Assembly (NCBI GenBank): GCA_021777635.1
Contig: JAJYDI010000005.1
Coordinates: forward strand, 1 to 27,855
Direction: 5' to 3'
DNA from: Pseudomonadota bacterium
GTDB lineage: Bacteria; Pseudomonadota; Gammaproteobacteria; Xanthomonadales; Rhodanobacteraceae
Length of the DNA: 27,855 nt
The position numbers and the translations under genes were made by a program. Numbering within the stretch: the stretch's first letter is position 1; each line of letters begins with the position of its first letter. Positions 8,959 to 15,857 of this stretch are shown here, one piece after another. The notes below the pieces were generated by a model. The model saw only the letters and a program-made list of their open reading frames with translations. It was not told where the DNA came from and made no database searches.

Positions 8959-10289
8959 GCCCGGCGCTCCAGCGGGGCCGCCACCACGCTCGAGCTTTCC
9001 AGCAGGTACTGCGCAATGCGCTCGGCACCGTTCAGGTCGATCAACGCGTGCACGCTTTCCAGCGGTGGCGGCGATGCCAGCGCGGTCGGAATCAGCGCCG
9101 CGAGTTTTTCAACGAGGTCCGCGTCGGGTTCAACGCTCCAGACGGCACCCAGTTTGGCCAGTAGGCTCGCGCGCATCCGCTGCTCGGCTCGCGGCGCGGC
9201 GCGCGGTACCAGAATGGCGCGCTTGCGCAGGGCCACGATTTCGGCGCTGGTGTTGTATCCCGCCATCGCCACGACCAGATCGGCCGCGCGCAGGCTGGGC
9301 ACAAGATCGGTCGTGTAGTCCACCAGCTCGACATCCGACCGGCTTGCAGCCCGCTGGCGCAGGGCGTCACTCTCGCCACCGGGCATCAGCGGCCCGGTGA
9401 CGACCACGGAATGCACGCTGCCCAACGGCAGATGCTCGAGCGCCCGCAGATAGGCGTCCATCAGGGAAAAACCGTCGCCACCGCCGCCTGCCGTCACCAG
9501 CACCACCGGACGCCCCTGCGGGCGATCGAGATTCCAGCAAGGCAAATCCTGCCCCGTGGAACGGGCATGCGCAGCCGGCGCCGCCACGACGTGCCCGCAG
9601 TAGCGAACGCGCGCGCCGAGCGCAGGGGACATACCGTAACCTTCCGCCACATCGAATAGCGCCCTGCTGCCATAGACGAAAATATCGTCATAAGCCTGCT
9701 CGAGCAGTGGGTAGATTTCCTGCTCACGCCAGATTTTTTGCACGATGGCCGGGCTATCGAGAATATCGCGCAAGCCAATGATGGTTCGCGTATGGGTAAG
9801 TTCACGGCGAATCAGCGCCAGCGTCGAAAGCAGCTCTCCATTCATTCCGGCAGGAGCGTGGTCGACCAGGAACACATCAGGCCGGTAGCGCAGGATGACC
9901 TTGAGAATCAGCGCTTCACGGTATCCCTTGACCATCCCGAACAGCTGATTGCCATCGCGTGCTGCGTACTGCTCGGCTCCGGTTTTGACGACCGGTGGCA
10001 GAGGGTGGACCCGAAGCTCCTCCGGGAGATTCCACCGGCGGATAACCGGGGATCCCGTCAGGAGCCGGACCGAAAACTTTCCGCCGCAATCCAGCAATCG
10101 GGCGGCGATAGCCAAGTTGCGTCGCAGGTGCCCCAGGCCAAACGTATCATGAGAATAGAGAACCACTTTCACGACACCGTCGGATTTCGCTTCCCTGCCG
10201 GAAAACGGAGCCCGTTCAGGACCGTGAGCAATTCTTTTGCCGCTCCGGCCGAGATGGAGACTTGAAAACTCACTGTGTGAAGTGAACAT
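8955..10289 (-). CDS. MurG/UGT-like predicted glycosyltransferase, first gene of the glycan operon
   Basis: A 444-residue protein of the predicted glycosyltransferase group related to MurG (COG4671-like). VVLYSHDTFGLGHLRRN near residue 42 matches the GHxxR nucleotide-binding loop. The C-terminal half has VVLVTAGGGGDGFSL and the MurG/UGT donor site YTTDLVPSLRAADLVVAMAG followed by NTSAEIVALRKRAILVPR. ATG at 10289 has an excellent RBS (GGAAGG, 7 bases upstream), which supports the unusual N-terminal extension of about 38 residues before the Rossmann strand; a GTG at 10172 would remove it but lacks an RBS. It is the first gene of the minus-strand operon and probably starts the glycan by adding the first or second sugar. 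Exact substrate is unknown. Confidence 0.88.
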   Translation of the reverse strand: MFTSHSEFSSLHLGRSGKRIAHGPERAPFSGREAKSDGVVKVVLYSHDTFGLGHLRRNLAIAARLLDCGGKFSVRLLTGSPVIRRWNLPEELRVHPLPPVVKTGAEQYAARDGNQLFGMVKGYREALILKVILRYRPDVFLVDHAPAGMNGELLSTLALIRRELTHTRTIIGLRDILDSPAIVQKIWREQEIYPLLEQAYDDIFVYGSRALFDVAEGYGMSPALGARVRYCGHVVAAPAAHARSTGQDLPCWNLDRPQGRPVVLVTAGGGGDGFSLMDAYLRALEHLPLGSVHSVVVTGPLMPGGESDALRQRAASRSDVELVDYTTDLVPSLRAADLVVAMAGYNTSAEIVALRKRAILVPRAAPRAEQRMRASLLAKLGAVWSVEPDADLVEKLAALIPTALASPPPLESVHALIDLNGAERIAQYLLESSSVVAAPLERRA

Positions 10290-10705
10290 AGATCAGCCTT
10301 CCCGTATGTTTTATTGCAAAACAGATAGCGCGATACTTTTTGTTAAGCGCGCGCTCACGCGCTCGTCACGGATTATTAGTTTGTACACGACGCATCAAAT
10401 CGAATCTACCGCTGCCCACATGATCCTGACTCGCGTCAATATTACTGTGCATTTCGTCTCATCATGGCTTATGCATTCGGATAAATTCAAAGTCGAGCGA
10501 ATGATTGATGACTGTTCGTGATCGCGTACAGAACGCGGTTTCAATAATATGTTCGAGCGCAAACGGTCCAGCACGATCGTTGCCTGTTGAATCACTGCTC
10601 TAATTGCGCCAGCTGATTGACCGACGAAAAAAGTAGACGCCGCGCAATGCACTGCCCATCGATACCGATTTCGGATTCGGCTCTCATGTACATTCGCTAT
10701 TCATG
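10290..10705. other. AT-rich intergenic region upstream of the glycan operon
   Basis: 416 bases without a supported gene. Base composition is visibly more AT-rich than the flanking operon (runs such as ttttattgcaaaaca and gaatgattgatgact). It holds the candidate operon promoter and the GGAAGG ribosome binding site of the first glycosyltransferase. Short open frames here have no recognisable protein pattern or convincing RBS. It may carry further operator sites; no clear palindrome longer than 6 bp per arm stands out. Confidence 0.5.
10370..10398 (-). promoter_or_regulatory. Candidate sigma-70 promoter of the glycan operon
   Basis: On the minus strand TTGATG (10393-10398) is followed after 17 bases by TAATCC (10370-10375), a fair -35/-10 pair about 80 bases upstream of the 10289 start. 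Nothing else in the AT-rich upstream region matches better by eye. Low certainty without expression data. Confidence 0.3.
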
Positions 10706-11092
10706 TCATCGGGCTGAATTACAAGCACGCAGCCAATGTATATGTACCCCCTTGTCATGGTCATCACGCCGCTGTGCGGTTCGGCTTTTGATGACTTGTA
10801 CCCATTGAATCTTGAATCCCACGCCATAAGGCCAGTCAATGCGCAAAAGCTCGTTAATACCTATTGGAAAACTCGTCTCAAGTACTACGACATCGTTTTG
10901 TGTCCGCACCAGCTTTCCATGCTTTGCGACAGAAGTGCTTCCATTGAGGTGCACCGTCACATTCTTGGAAACAAAGCTGCCTCTGTTATCCACCTTCCAA
11001 CCTTCACTCTTTTTGAGCAACGCTTGCAGATGCGGGTCGCTCCAATCGACATGATTAGCAGGGCTTCGGGGTATCCATACGTCATGCGTCAC
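10706..11092 (-). CDS. Small hypothetical protein, weakly PilZ-like
   Basis: 128 residues, not confidently recognised. The start is a GTG at 11092 because GGAGG lies 8 bases upstream; an in-frame ATG at 11134 without RBS is the alternative. The N-terminal part is polar and tryptophan-containing (VWIPRSPANHVDWSD). The C-terminal part reads as alternating strands: HGKLVRTQNDVVVLET, ELLRIDWPYGVGFKIQWVQV and KGVHIHWL, an order reminiscent of PilZ-type barrels (strand, 'G-x-L/I-x-I', then 'GVxF'). However, the RxxxR and D/NxSxxG c-di-GMP motifs are absent. Base composition is lower in GC than the flanking operons. No membrane segment or signal peptide. It sits 416 bases upstream of the glycan operon on the same strand. 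Function unknown. Confidence 0.5.
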   Translation of the reverse strand: MTHDVWIPRSPANHVDWSDPHLQALLKKSEGWKVDNRGSFVSKNVTVHLNGSTSVAKHGKLVRTQNDVVVLETSFPIGINELLRIDWPYGVGFKIQWVQVIKSRTAQRRDDHDKGVHIHWLRACNSAR

Positions 11093-11221
11093 GTTGTTCG
11101 CCTCCGTCGCGAACACCATCGATGGGCCGCTCATGGCGACGCGGACTTCGCCATGAATATGCGCGCGCGATGGCGCGCGGTGCGGTGCTTTGCGCCACGA
11201 CGTTCTTCATCAGCAATGAGT

Positions 11222-11242
11222 GTCCCCTCGGACAGAGGGGAC
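11222..11242. repeat. Perfect 8-bp inverted repeat
   Basis: GTCCCCTC (11222-11229), a five-base loop, then GAGGGGAC (11235-11242). There is no T-tract on either side, so it is not a standard intrinsic terminator. It could be an operator or RNA hairpin in an otherwise gene-free stretch. Confidence 0.5.
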
Positions 11243-11533
11243 TGCGTGGCGCATCTCCGCGATGGCCACGCCATTTCAGGGACAGCACTTCATTCAGCGC
11301 GGGCATCGCCCGCCCCGGATCGACATCCGCCCGTGTCCCGGTGGCGCAGCAGCTTTCCACTGCACTGGGATGGGGCTGTACGGACTCGACGTGGCGATCG
11401 GCCAGGAAGCAAGGCACTGGACGCTCCTGCGGAAGTAGGTCACTTCAGGCAGTAAGCTAGGTTCGTGCCAAGCACGTAAGATTCTGATTTATCGATGGAA
11501 AATGACGAAACCTCGGCATCGTTTAGGCTGCCG

Positions 11534-11555
11534 AAACCTGCAGACTGCAAGGTTT
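11534..11555. repeat. Imperfect inverted repeat downstream of the PstS-like gene
   Basis: AAACCTGCAG (11534-11543) pairs with CTGCAAGGTTT (11545-11555) with one bulged base. It lies about 60 bases beyond the stop of the PstS-like gene and may act as a weak transcript end, though no proper U-tract follows. A related TGCAAAGGTTTG copy occurs just after it (11559-11570). Confidence 0.4.
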
Positions 11556-11616
11556 GTCTGCAAAGGTTTGCACGGTCGCGCGGTCCGGGAGGGCGGAAGG
11601 CGACGCCTAGCGCTGC

Positions 11617-12138
11617 TCAGTGCTGCGCATTGGGCGCCAGACGGCATTGCGCCACAGATGTCGCAGGGGGCGTCCAGTCCAGCGTGAGCTGCAGCACCGT
11701 ATAGACGTCCGGGGTGAGGAAGCATGGCTCGACGTAGCCAATGGCGCCCGGCGTCTTGGCGACAAACTCGACAACGGCCGCCTGGGACCCGAGCACGTAT
11801 GGTGGGCTGACACCCTGGAAGTACTGACGGTTCCAGTAGTCCTGCAATCGCGACTCGCTCATCTCGATGACGGAGCGGCTGAATGCGCGTCGCAACGTAT
11901 TGTCCGGTGGCAGGTTTACCGGTATGTAAGCGTGGCCCTGCTGATCGAGGAAGGTCTTTTTCAGATATATGTCGCGCAGCATGCTCGGACTGATCGCCAG
12001 CGTCCCTTTGTCGCGGCGCGAAACGATGACCGCGATCTTGGATTCGACCGCCCGCGCGGGAAGTGACTTGCCCGCTAGACTGCAGCAGGCGGCAAGAGCG
12101 CACAGGAACATGAAGACTTTGCGGCGAGGTAGCAACAT
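11617..12138 (-). CDS. Short PstS-like periplasmic substrate-binding protein
   Basis: 173 residues. An N-terminal signal peptide (VFMFLCALAACCSLAG, cleavage near AGKSLPARA) precedes a single short domain: KIAVIVSRRDKG, then LRDIYLKKTFLD, PVNLPPDNTLRRAFSRSVI, QDYWNRQYFQG and a C-terminal FVAKTPGAIGYV. This order (IF..K...W..G, phosphate-loop-like serine segment, W, then PGAIGYV) is that of the short PstS-like or 'phosphate ABC transporter substrate-binding' proteins that are often encoded without permease genes. Full PstS proteins are roughly twice as long. The gene begins 3 bases after the barrel gene stop, so the pair is an operon. No pst permease or ATPase is nearby, so a sensing or chaperone-like periplasmic role with the barrel is as likely as transport. 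The internal ATG at codon 10 is an alternative start. Confidence 0.75.
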   Translation of the reverse strand: MLLPRRKVFMFLCALAACCSLAGKSLPARAVESKIAVIVSRRDKGTLAISPSMLRDIYLKKTFLDQQGHAYIPVNLPPDNTLRRAFSRSVIEMSESRLQDYWNRQYFQGVSPPYVLGSQAAVVEFVAKTPGAIGYVEPCFLTPDVYTVLQLTLDWTPPATSVAQCRLAPNAQH

Positions 12139-12141
12139 GAG

Positions 12142-13251
12142 TCAGAAAAGCACGCCGATCGAGGCGAGCCAGCCGTTCGGCGCAAGATCGGTATTGTTAT
12201 TTCCGTCGCGATACTCGAGCTTGAGTACAATACCGGCGACCGAGCGATAATCGAAACCGAACGAGCGGAGTGTCACGATCTGGCTCGGCAACGAAATCCT
12301 GTAACGCTCGTAGCGGCCTACGACATACAGATGTTGAGGCAGTGGAATTACCGTTTGAAGGTATCCGCCATACTCCTCGGGAACACTTCGGCCGCTGCCT
12401 GTGCGGTAGATGCCTTCACCGCTCAATTCGATGTAACGGCTCGACCATCCGAAGTCGAGTCCTGCTAGGCGGTACTGCTGCTGCGGGTTCTTGAGCTCGA
12501 AGCTGATATAAGACGCCCCCAGGCTAAGCCGGTCATCCACCATATGGTAGAGAAACCTCCCGCCGATGGCATGCAGGAAGTCGTTTCTCAGCGCGCTGCG
12601 GGCACCATAGTCGGTGAAGGCAAGATCATGGCTTCGCGGAATGCCAAGAGCCTTGCTGTCGTCGACAAAAAGCCAATAATCGAGATCATCCTTGTTAACG
12701 GTAACGGTCCCGTACATCATGGCGCCACCAGCATGTCGCGAGAAGGCAGCCGTAGTCGTCAGCGGGCGCGACACGGTCCATACCAAAGGATCGGCATGGA
12801 CCAGATTCCACTGTCCGATTGGAGTCAGAAATTTACCGAAACGCAGGGTAACAGCGCCACTGACACGGTAATCTGCGTAAACTCTTTCAAAATCAACGTT
12901 GGCGTCACGGGTACTGGCATGCTGACCATTGACGATCAGCGCATCACCAAGCTCGGTTTCGGCAAACAGCTTCCAGCGCGTACCGACATCCTTGGTCACA
13001 AACAGGCTCAGGTCTTCGACGCTAAGTGCGTTGCGGCGGTTGTCTAGACCGTAGAAATGAATGTCGGCATAACCGCCGACTCGCAGCGATTGCTGAGGAA
13101 AGTGGAGGCCTTGCCCGAGATAGTAGGGTTCGGCTTTCCAGAACGAGTCGGATGCGACGGCCAATTCAGGCCAAAGACCCGTCAGCATCAAGACCAGTCC
13201 GCACGCGAACAATCCAGCGTAACGCCCTTGCCTGCGCATTGCATTTATCAT
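12142..13251 (-). CDS. Outer-membrane beta-barrel (porin-like) protein
   Basis: 369 residues from ATG 13251 (ATG at 13239 is the alternative); an upstream in-frame extension to 13440 has no coding character. The signal peptide RYAGLFACGLVLMLTGLW ends in AVA-SD. The mature part starts with LRVGGYADIHFYGLD and SLFVTKDVGTRWKLFAETEL, typical of carbohydrate-porin-like or OprB/phosphate-selective-type barrels. It has repeated beta strands and a C-terminal Phe (LASIGVLF) for BAM recognition. The segment RFGKFLTPIGQWNLVH resembles phosphate-selective porin and DcaP-type entries ('G.f..PfG.wn..h'). It forms an operon with the PstS-like gene. The solute is unknown. Codon composition is less GC-rich than the denitrification genes, suggesting different origin. 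Confidence 0.78.
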   Translation of the reverse strand: MINAMRRQGRYAGLFACGLVLMLTGLWPELAVASDSFWKAEPYYLGQGLHFPQQSLRVGGYADIHFYGLDNRRNALSVEDLSLFVTKDVGTRWKLFAETELGDALIVNGQHASTRDANVDFERVYADYRVSGAVTLRFGKFLTPIGQWNLVHADPLVWTVSRPLTTTAAFSRHAGGAMMYGTVTVNKDDLDYWLFVDDSKALGIPRSHDLAFTDYGARSALRNDFLHAIGGRFLYHMVDDRLSLGASYISFELKNPQQQYRLAGLDFGWSSRYIELSGEGIYRTGSGRSVPEEYGGYLQTVIPLPQHLYVVGRYERYRISLPSQIVTLRSFGFDYRSVAGIVLKLEYRDGNNNTDLAPNGWLASIGVLF

Positions 13252-13536
13252 CACGACCTGCGCCTTCGAATTGAGACTGGATGCAACTGGGCTGATTTGC
13301 GCCGCAGGTTCAACTTTGCAACGCACCTCTCGAGGTGAAATACAGTTGCCACTCTTGGCCTTGGGATGGACTTGTTCAGAGGTTCCTTGGATGCCCCCGC
13401 CAAAGAGCGTGGCTGATGGCTTTGACAACCCGAGCTGCAAGAACGATACCGAAACTTCGCTCGGCGTAACATTGTCTCCTCATCAAGGAGGACTGTCGGG
13501 CCTGCCGCGCGGAGAATTGAAGCAGCCACAGAAATC
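13252..13536. other. Upstream region of the barrel/PstS-like operon
   Basis: 285 bases holding the expected promoter for the minus-strand barrel gene. No convincing -35/-10 pair was found by eye. A perfect short palindrome lies inside at 13324-13337. The in-frame extension of the barrel gene through here does not look like protein. Confidence 0.4.
13324..13337. promoter_or_regulatory. Palindrome, possible operator for the barrel operon
   Basis: CACCTC-TC-GAGGTG is a perfect 6-bp inverted repeat about 75 bases upstream of the barrel gene start, a position suitable for a dimeric regulator. No known consensus is assigned. Confidence 0.35.
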
Positions 13537-13565
13537 AAAACGGGCGCCTCACGGCGCCCGTTTTT
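13537..13565. terminator. Bidirectional rho-independent terminator downstream of fba
   Basis: AAAACGGGCGCC (13537-13548) and GGCGCCCGTTTT (13553-13564) form a 12-bp stem with loop TCAC. A T-run follows on the plus strand (13561-13565) and CGTTTT on the minus strand. It lies about 35 bases after the fba stop, so it ends fba transcription (minus strand). It may also block plus-strand read-through. Confidence 0.93.
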
Positions 13566-13598
13566 AGTTGCGGCAATGCGTCGTCCGAAGTGGAGAGA

Positions 13599-14609
13599 TC
13601 AGGCCGCAGGCCGCCACTGCCCAAGCGCCGCCAACCCGTTCTCGCGCGCACGCTGGGCGACGGTCTGCTGCGCCTTCGCGTAGTTGCCCGTCATGTCCTG
13701 AGCCCACAGTTTCAGCGCCGCCTGCTGCATCGCGCGACCGTAGCTGAAACTCAGCGGCCAAGGGTGCGGGCCAATCTGGTTCATCGCGTTCAGATGAGCC
13801 GTCGCCATCTCGTCGCTCTGACCGCCGGAGAGGAACACGATGCCGGGCAATGCTGCCGGCACGGTTGCCTTGAGGCAGCGAACGGTGGCTTCGGCAACCT
13901 CCTCAACGTCGGCCTGCTCGGTGCAGTCCTTGCCGGCGACGACCATGCTGGCCTTGAGAATCGTGCCTTCGAGCATGACGTTGTGCTCGTACAGCGAAGC
14001 GAACAGCGAACGCAGCGTAGCCTCGGTGACCTCGTAGCAGATGCTGATGTCGTGATCGCCGTCCATTAACACTTCGGGCTCGACGATCGGCACCAGGCCC
14101 GCCTCCTGGCACAGCGCGGCATAGCGCGCGAGGGCGTGGCAGTTGGCCTCGATGCAGGTTGAACTCGGCATGTCCTCGCCAATGGTAATCACCGCGCGCC
14201 ACTTGGCGAATTGCGCGCCCATGCGCACGTAGCCGGTCAGGCGCTCACGCAGACCGTCGAGACCTTCGGTGACCAACTCGCCGGGAAACCCGGCAAGCGG
14301 CTGCGGGCCTTTGTCAACCTTGATGCCGGGGATGATCCCGGACTCGCGCATTAGCTGGGTGAAAGGCTTGCCTGCGCGGGTCGACTGGCGGATGGTTTCG
14401 TCATACAGGATGGCGCCGGCGATGTGATCACTCAGCGCAGGCGCTGCCAGCAGCAGCTCGCGATAGGCGCGGCGATGCTCCTCGCTGTCGTGGATGCCAA
14501 CGGCGTCGAAGCGCCTCTTGATGGTGTTGTTGGACTCGTCGATGGCGATGATGCCCTTGCCGGGCGCGACCATCGCCTGGGCGATGCTTTCAAGCTGCTC
14601 GATGCTCAT
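13599..14609 (-). CDS. fba: Fructose-bisphosphate aldolase, class I
   Basis: 336-residue cytosolic aldolase that cleaves fructose-1,6-bisphosphate to dihydroxyacetone phosphate and glyceraldehyde-3-phosphate through a Schiff base. N-terminal GKGIIAIDESNNTIKRRF (residues 17-34) is the class I signature region; VPIVEPEVL (173-181) carries the acid/base glutamates. The Schiff-base lysine is Lys219 in EGTILKASMV. This is the eukaryote-like class I type, not the metal-dependent class II. The start is supported by GGAG five bases upstream of ATG 14609. Terminator 13537-13565 follows. It lies on the same strand as pyk, separated by two small secreted protein genes, as in Xanthomonadales glycolytic clusters. 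Confidence 0.95.
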   Translation of the reverse strand: MSIEQLESIAQAMVAPGKGIIAIDESNNTIKRRFDAVGIHDSEEHRRAYRELLLAAPALSDHIAGAILYDETIRQSTRAGKPFTQLMRESGIIPGIKVDKGPQPLAGFPGELVTEGLDGLRERLTGYVRMGAQFAKWRAVITIGEDMPSSTCIEANCHALARYAALCQEAGLVPIVEPEVLMDGDHDISICYEVTEATLRSLFASLYEHNVMLEGTILKASMVVAGKDCTEQADVEEVAEATVRCLKATVPAALPGIVFLSGGQSDEMATAHLNAMNQIGPHPWPLSFSYGRAMQQAALKLWAQDMTGNYAKAQQTVAQRARENGLAALGQWRPAA

Positions 14610-14629
14610 GACGGCTCCGTCGGTGTTTG

Positions 14630-14649
14630 CGGGACGGCACGCCGTCCCG
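14630..14649. repeat. Perfect 9-bp inverted repeat upstream of fba
   Basis: CGGGACGGC-AC-GCCGTCCCG lies 20-40 bases upstream of the fba ATG and about 90 bases past the stop of the TonB-C-like gene. It has no U-tract. It may be an operator, an attenuating hairpin in the fba leader, or a weak transcript end for the upstream genes. Confidence 0.55.
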
Positions 14650-14739
14650 GACCGCGCTCACCCGCAGCGCGATCGAGGGGGGAAAGCCTCCGATTATAGC
14701 CGCGCCGTGGTCCGCAGCCCTGACCGCCCGTCCGCCGCC

Positions 14740-15216
14740 TCAGCCACCGGTGGCGCCGAATCCCGGCAGCCGGCACGGCGCCATGATTGCTTGCTGACGC
14801 GACGGATCGACCTGGCCATTGGCGAGCTTCGGCACGTTGAACGGCACGATCAGATAGGTGCGGACCGCATCCTGCATGCCGTTGCCGGGTCCTGGCGCGT
14901 AGTGCATGTCGCGCACCAAGCTCACCGCCATTGGGCCGAGATCGCTCGGCGGCGCCACTTTGACCACGGCGAAATCGCGGGTGCGGCCATCGCCGCCGAT
15001 GGTGTAGGTGACAGTCACGCAACCCGGCACGGTGAGATTGCGCCCGCTCATCGGGGCCTCCGCCTCGAGGCTGCTGTTAGCCAGCGTCCAGTAGCGGTTG
15101 AGACGCTCGGGCGGCACTGGGCGCGGGGAGCCTTCGGCATGCAACACGCCGGTGACACAGACCAGCGCGGCCAGCATTGGCGGGAGGAGACAGCTGCGGC
15201 ATCGGGGGCTGAACAT
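14740..15216 (-). CDS. Secreted small protein with TonB C-terminal-like domain (copy 1)
   Basis: 158 residues. The signal peptide is SCLLPPMLAALVCVTGVLHA, cleaved near HAEG. The rest matches the TonB C-terminal pattern: TVPGCVTVTYTIGGDGRTRD, then FAVVKVAPPSDLGPMAVSLV and MHYAPG (strand-dG-strand, helix, 'f.PG'). The N-terminal membrane anchor and proline-rich spacer of true TonB are missing, so it is a periplasmic TonB-C-fold protein of unknown partner. Its closest relative in the window is the next gene upstream (15259-15792), about 40 bases away on the same strand. Together with pyk they form a probable operon; a link to glycolysis is not evident. Confidence 0.65.
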   Translation of the reverse strand: MFSPRCRSCLLPPMLAALVCVTGVLHAEGSPRPVPPERLNRYWTLANSSLEAEAPMSGRNLTVPGCVTVTYTIGGDGRTRDFAVVKVAPPSDLGPMAVSLVRDMHYAPGPGNGMQDAVRTYLIVPFNVPKLANGQVDPSRQQAIMAPCRLPGFGATGG

Positions 15217-15258
15217 GGGGCATTCCGGTGATGGTTGCGCTGCTTCGAATGCGGATCT

Positions 15259-15792
15259 TCAGTGGCTCGGCATCGGCGTATCGGTAGCGCGGGCGACGCG
15301 CAGGACGAAATCGGGCACCTCGCACTTGCGTGCAATGGCCTTCGCAAAATCGGCGACTTCCCTGCGCTTGGCGCCATTCACGAGCGCATTGGGCGTTGTG
15401 AAGGAGACAATCGTATCGACGATGTAGGTGTACACCGGATCTCGCGCCGCGTTGAGCACCCCCGGCTGGTATCGCGAGGCGCGCGCCGCGCGCACGATTC
15501 CCTGATCGAGGAGCCGGTGCAGATAAGGCGACATCGGGGTCCATCCTTCGCGGATGATCCGGACCTGATGCGCGCTGCCATCAGGCTCAATGCGCAGGGC
15601 AACCGCAGCGCAGCCGGAGGGATGCTCGCTGCCGATACCCCAGGGCCGCTGCGGCTGGGGGTTGGCGGGTGCGGGCCGCCACCAGTTGCGGAGCATTTCC
15701 GCCGGAACAACGCGATATTCCTCGCGCGCGCGCGCGACCGCAGCCCCGGCAAACAGCAGCATGATGGCAAGTCCGTGACGCTTGGCAAGCAT
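15259..15792 (-). CDS. Secreted small protein with TonB C-terminal-like domain (copy 2)
   Basis: 177 residues from ATG 15792, chosen because a classic signal peptide follows (GLAIMLLFAGAAVARA) and a G-rich stretch precedes it; in-frame ATG 15819 and TTG 15843 are longer alternatives without RBS. The domain reads SGCAAVALRIEPDGSAHQVR, then a helix (MSPYLHRLLDQGIVRAARAS) and RYQPG, the TonB-C pattern, plus a further beta hairpin (VYTYIVDTIVSFTT). It shares layout with the neighbouring copy but little identity, so any duplication is old. It follows pyk by about 65 bases. Function unknown. Confidence 0.62.
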   Translation of the reverse strand: MLAKRHGLAIMLLFAGAAVARAREEYRVVPAEMLRNWWRPAPANPQPQRPWGIGSEHPSGCAAVALRIEPDGSAHQVRIIREGWTPMSPYLHRLLDQGIVRAARASRYQPGVLNAARDPVYTYIVDTIVSFTTPNALVNGAKRREVADFAKAIARKCEVPDFVLRVARATDTPMPSH

Positions 15793-15857
15793 GCCCACCC
15801 CCCGCGGCCACGCGGACATGATGCATCCGGGCAGCGCGCGCAACCAGCCGCCGTGGA

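Larger units (their letters stand above)
11093..11616. other. Intergenic region without supported gene
   Basis: 524 bases between the small hypothetical protein and the PstS-like gene. Both strands contain open frames of about 110 codons (for example 11082-11417 minus and 11122-11460 plus), but they overlap each other, lack an RBS and show no family pattern. Two inverted repeats are present (listed separately). The stretch could be a remnant of a lost gene, but no protein homology is evident by eye. Confidence 0.45.

Noticed and set aside
11122..11460. Possible small plus-strand gene between the hypothetical protein and the PstS-like gene
   Set aside because: Competing frames of similar size on both strands, no RBS and no recognisable protein pattern; treated as non-coding.
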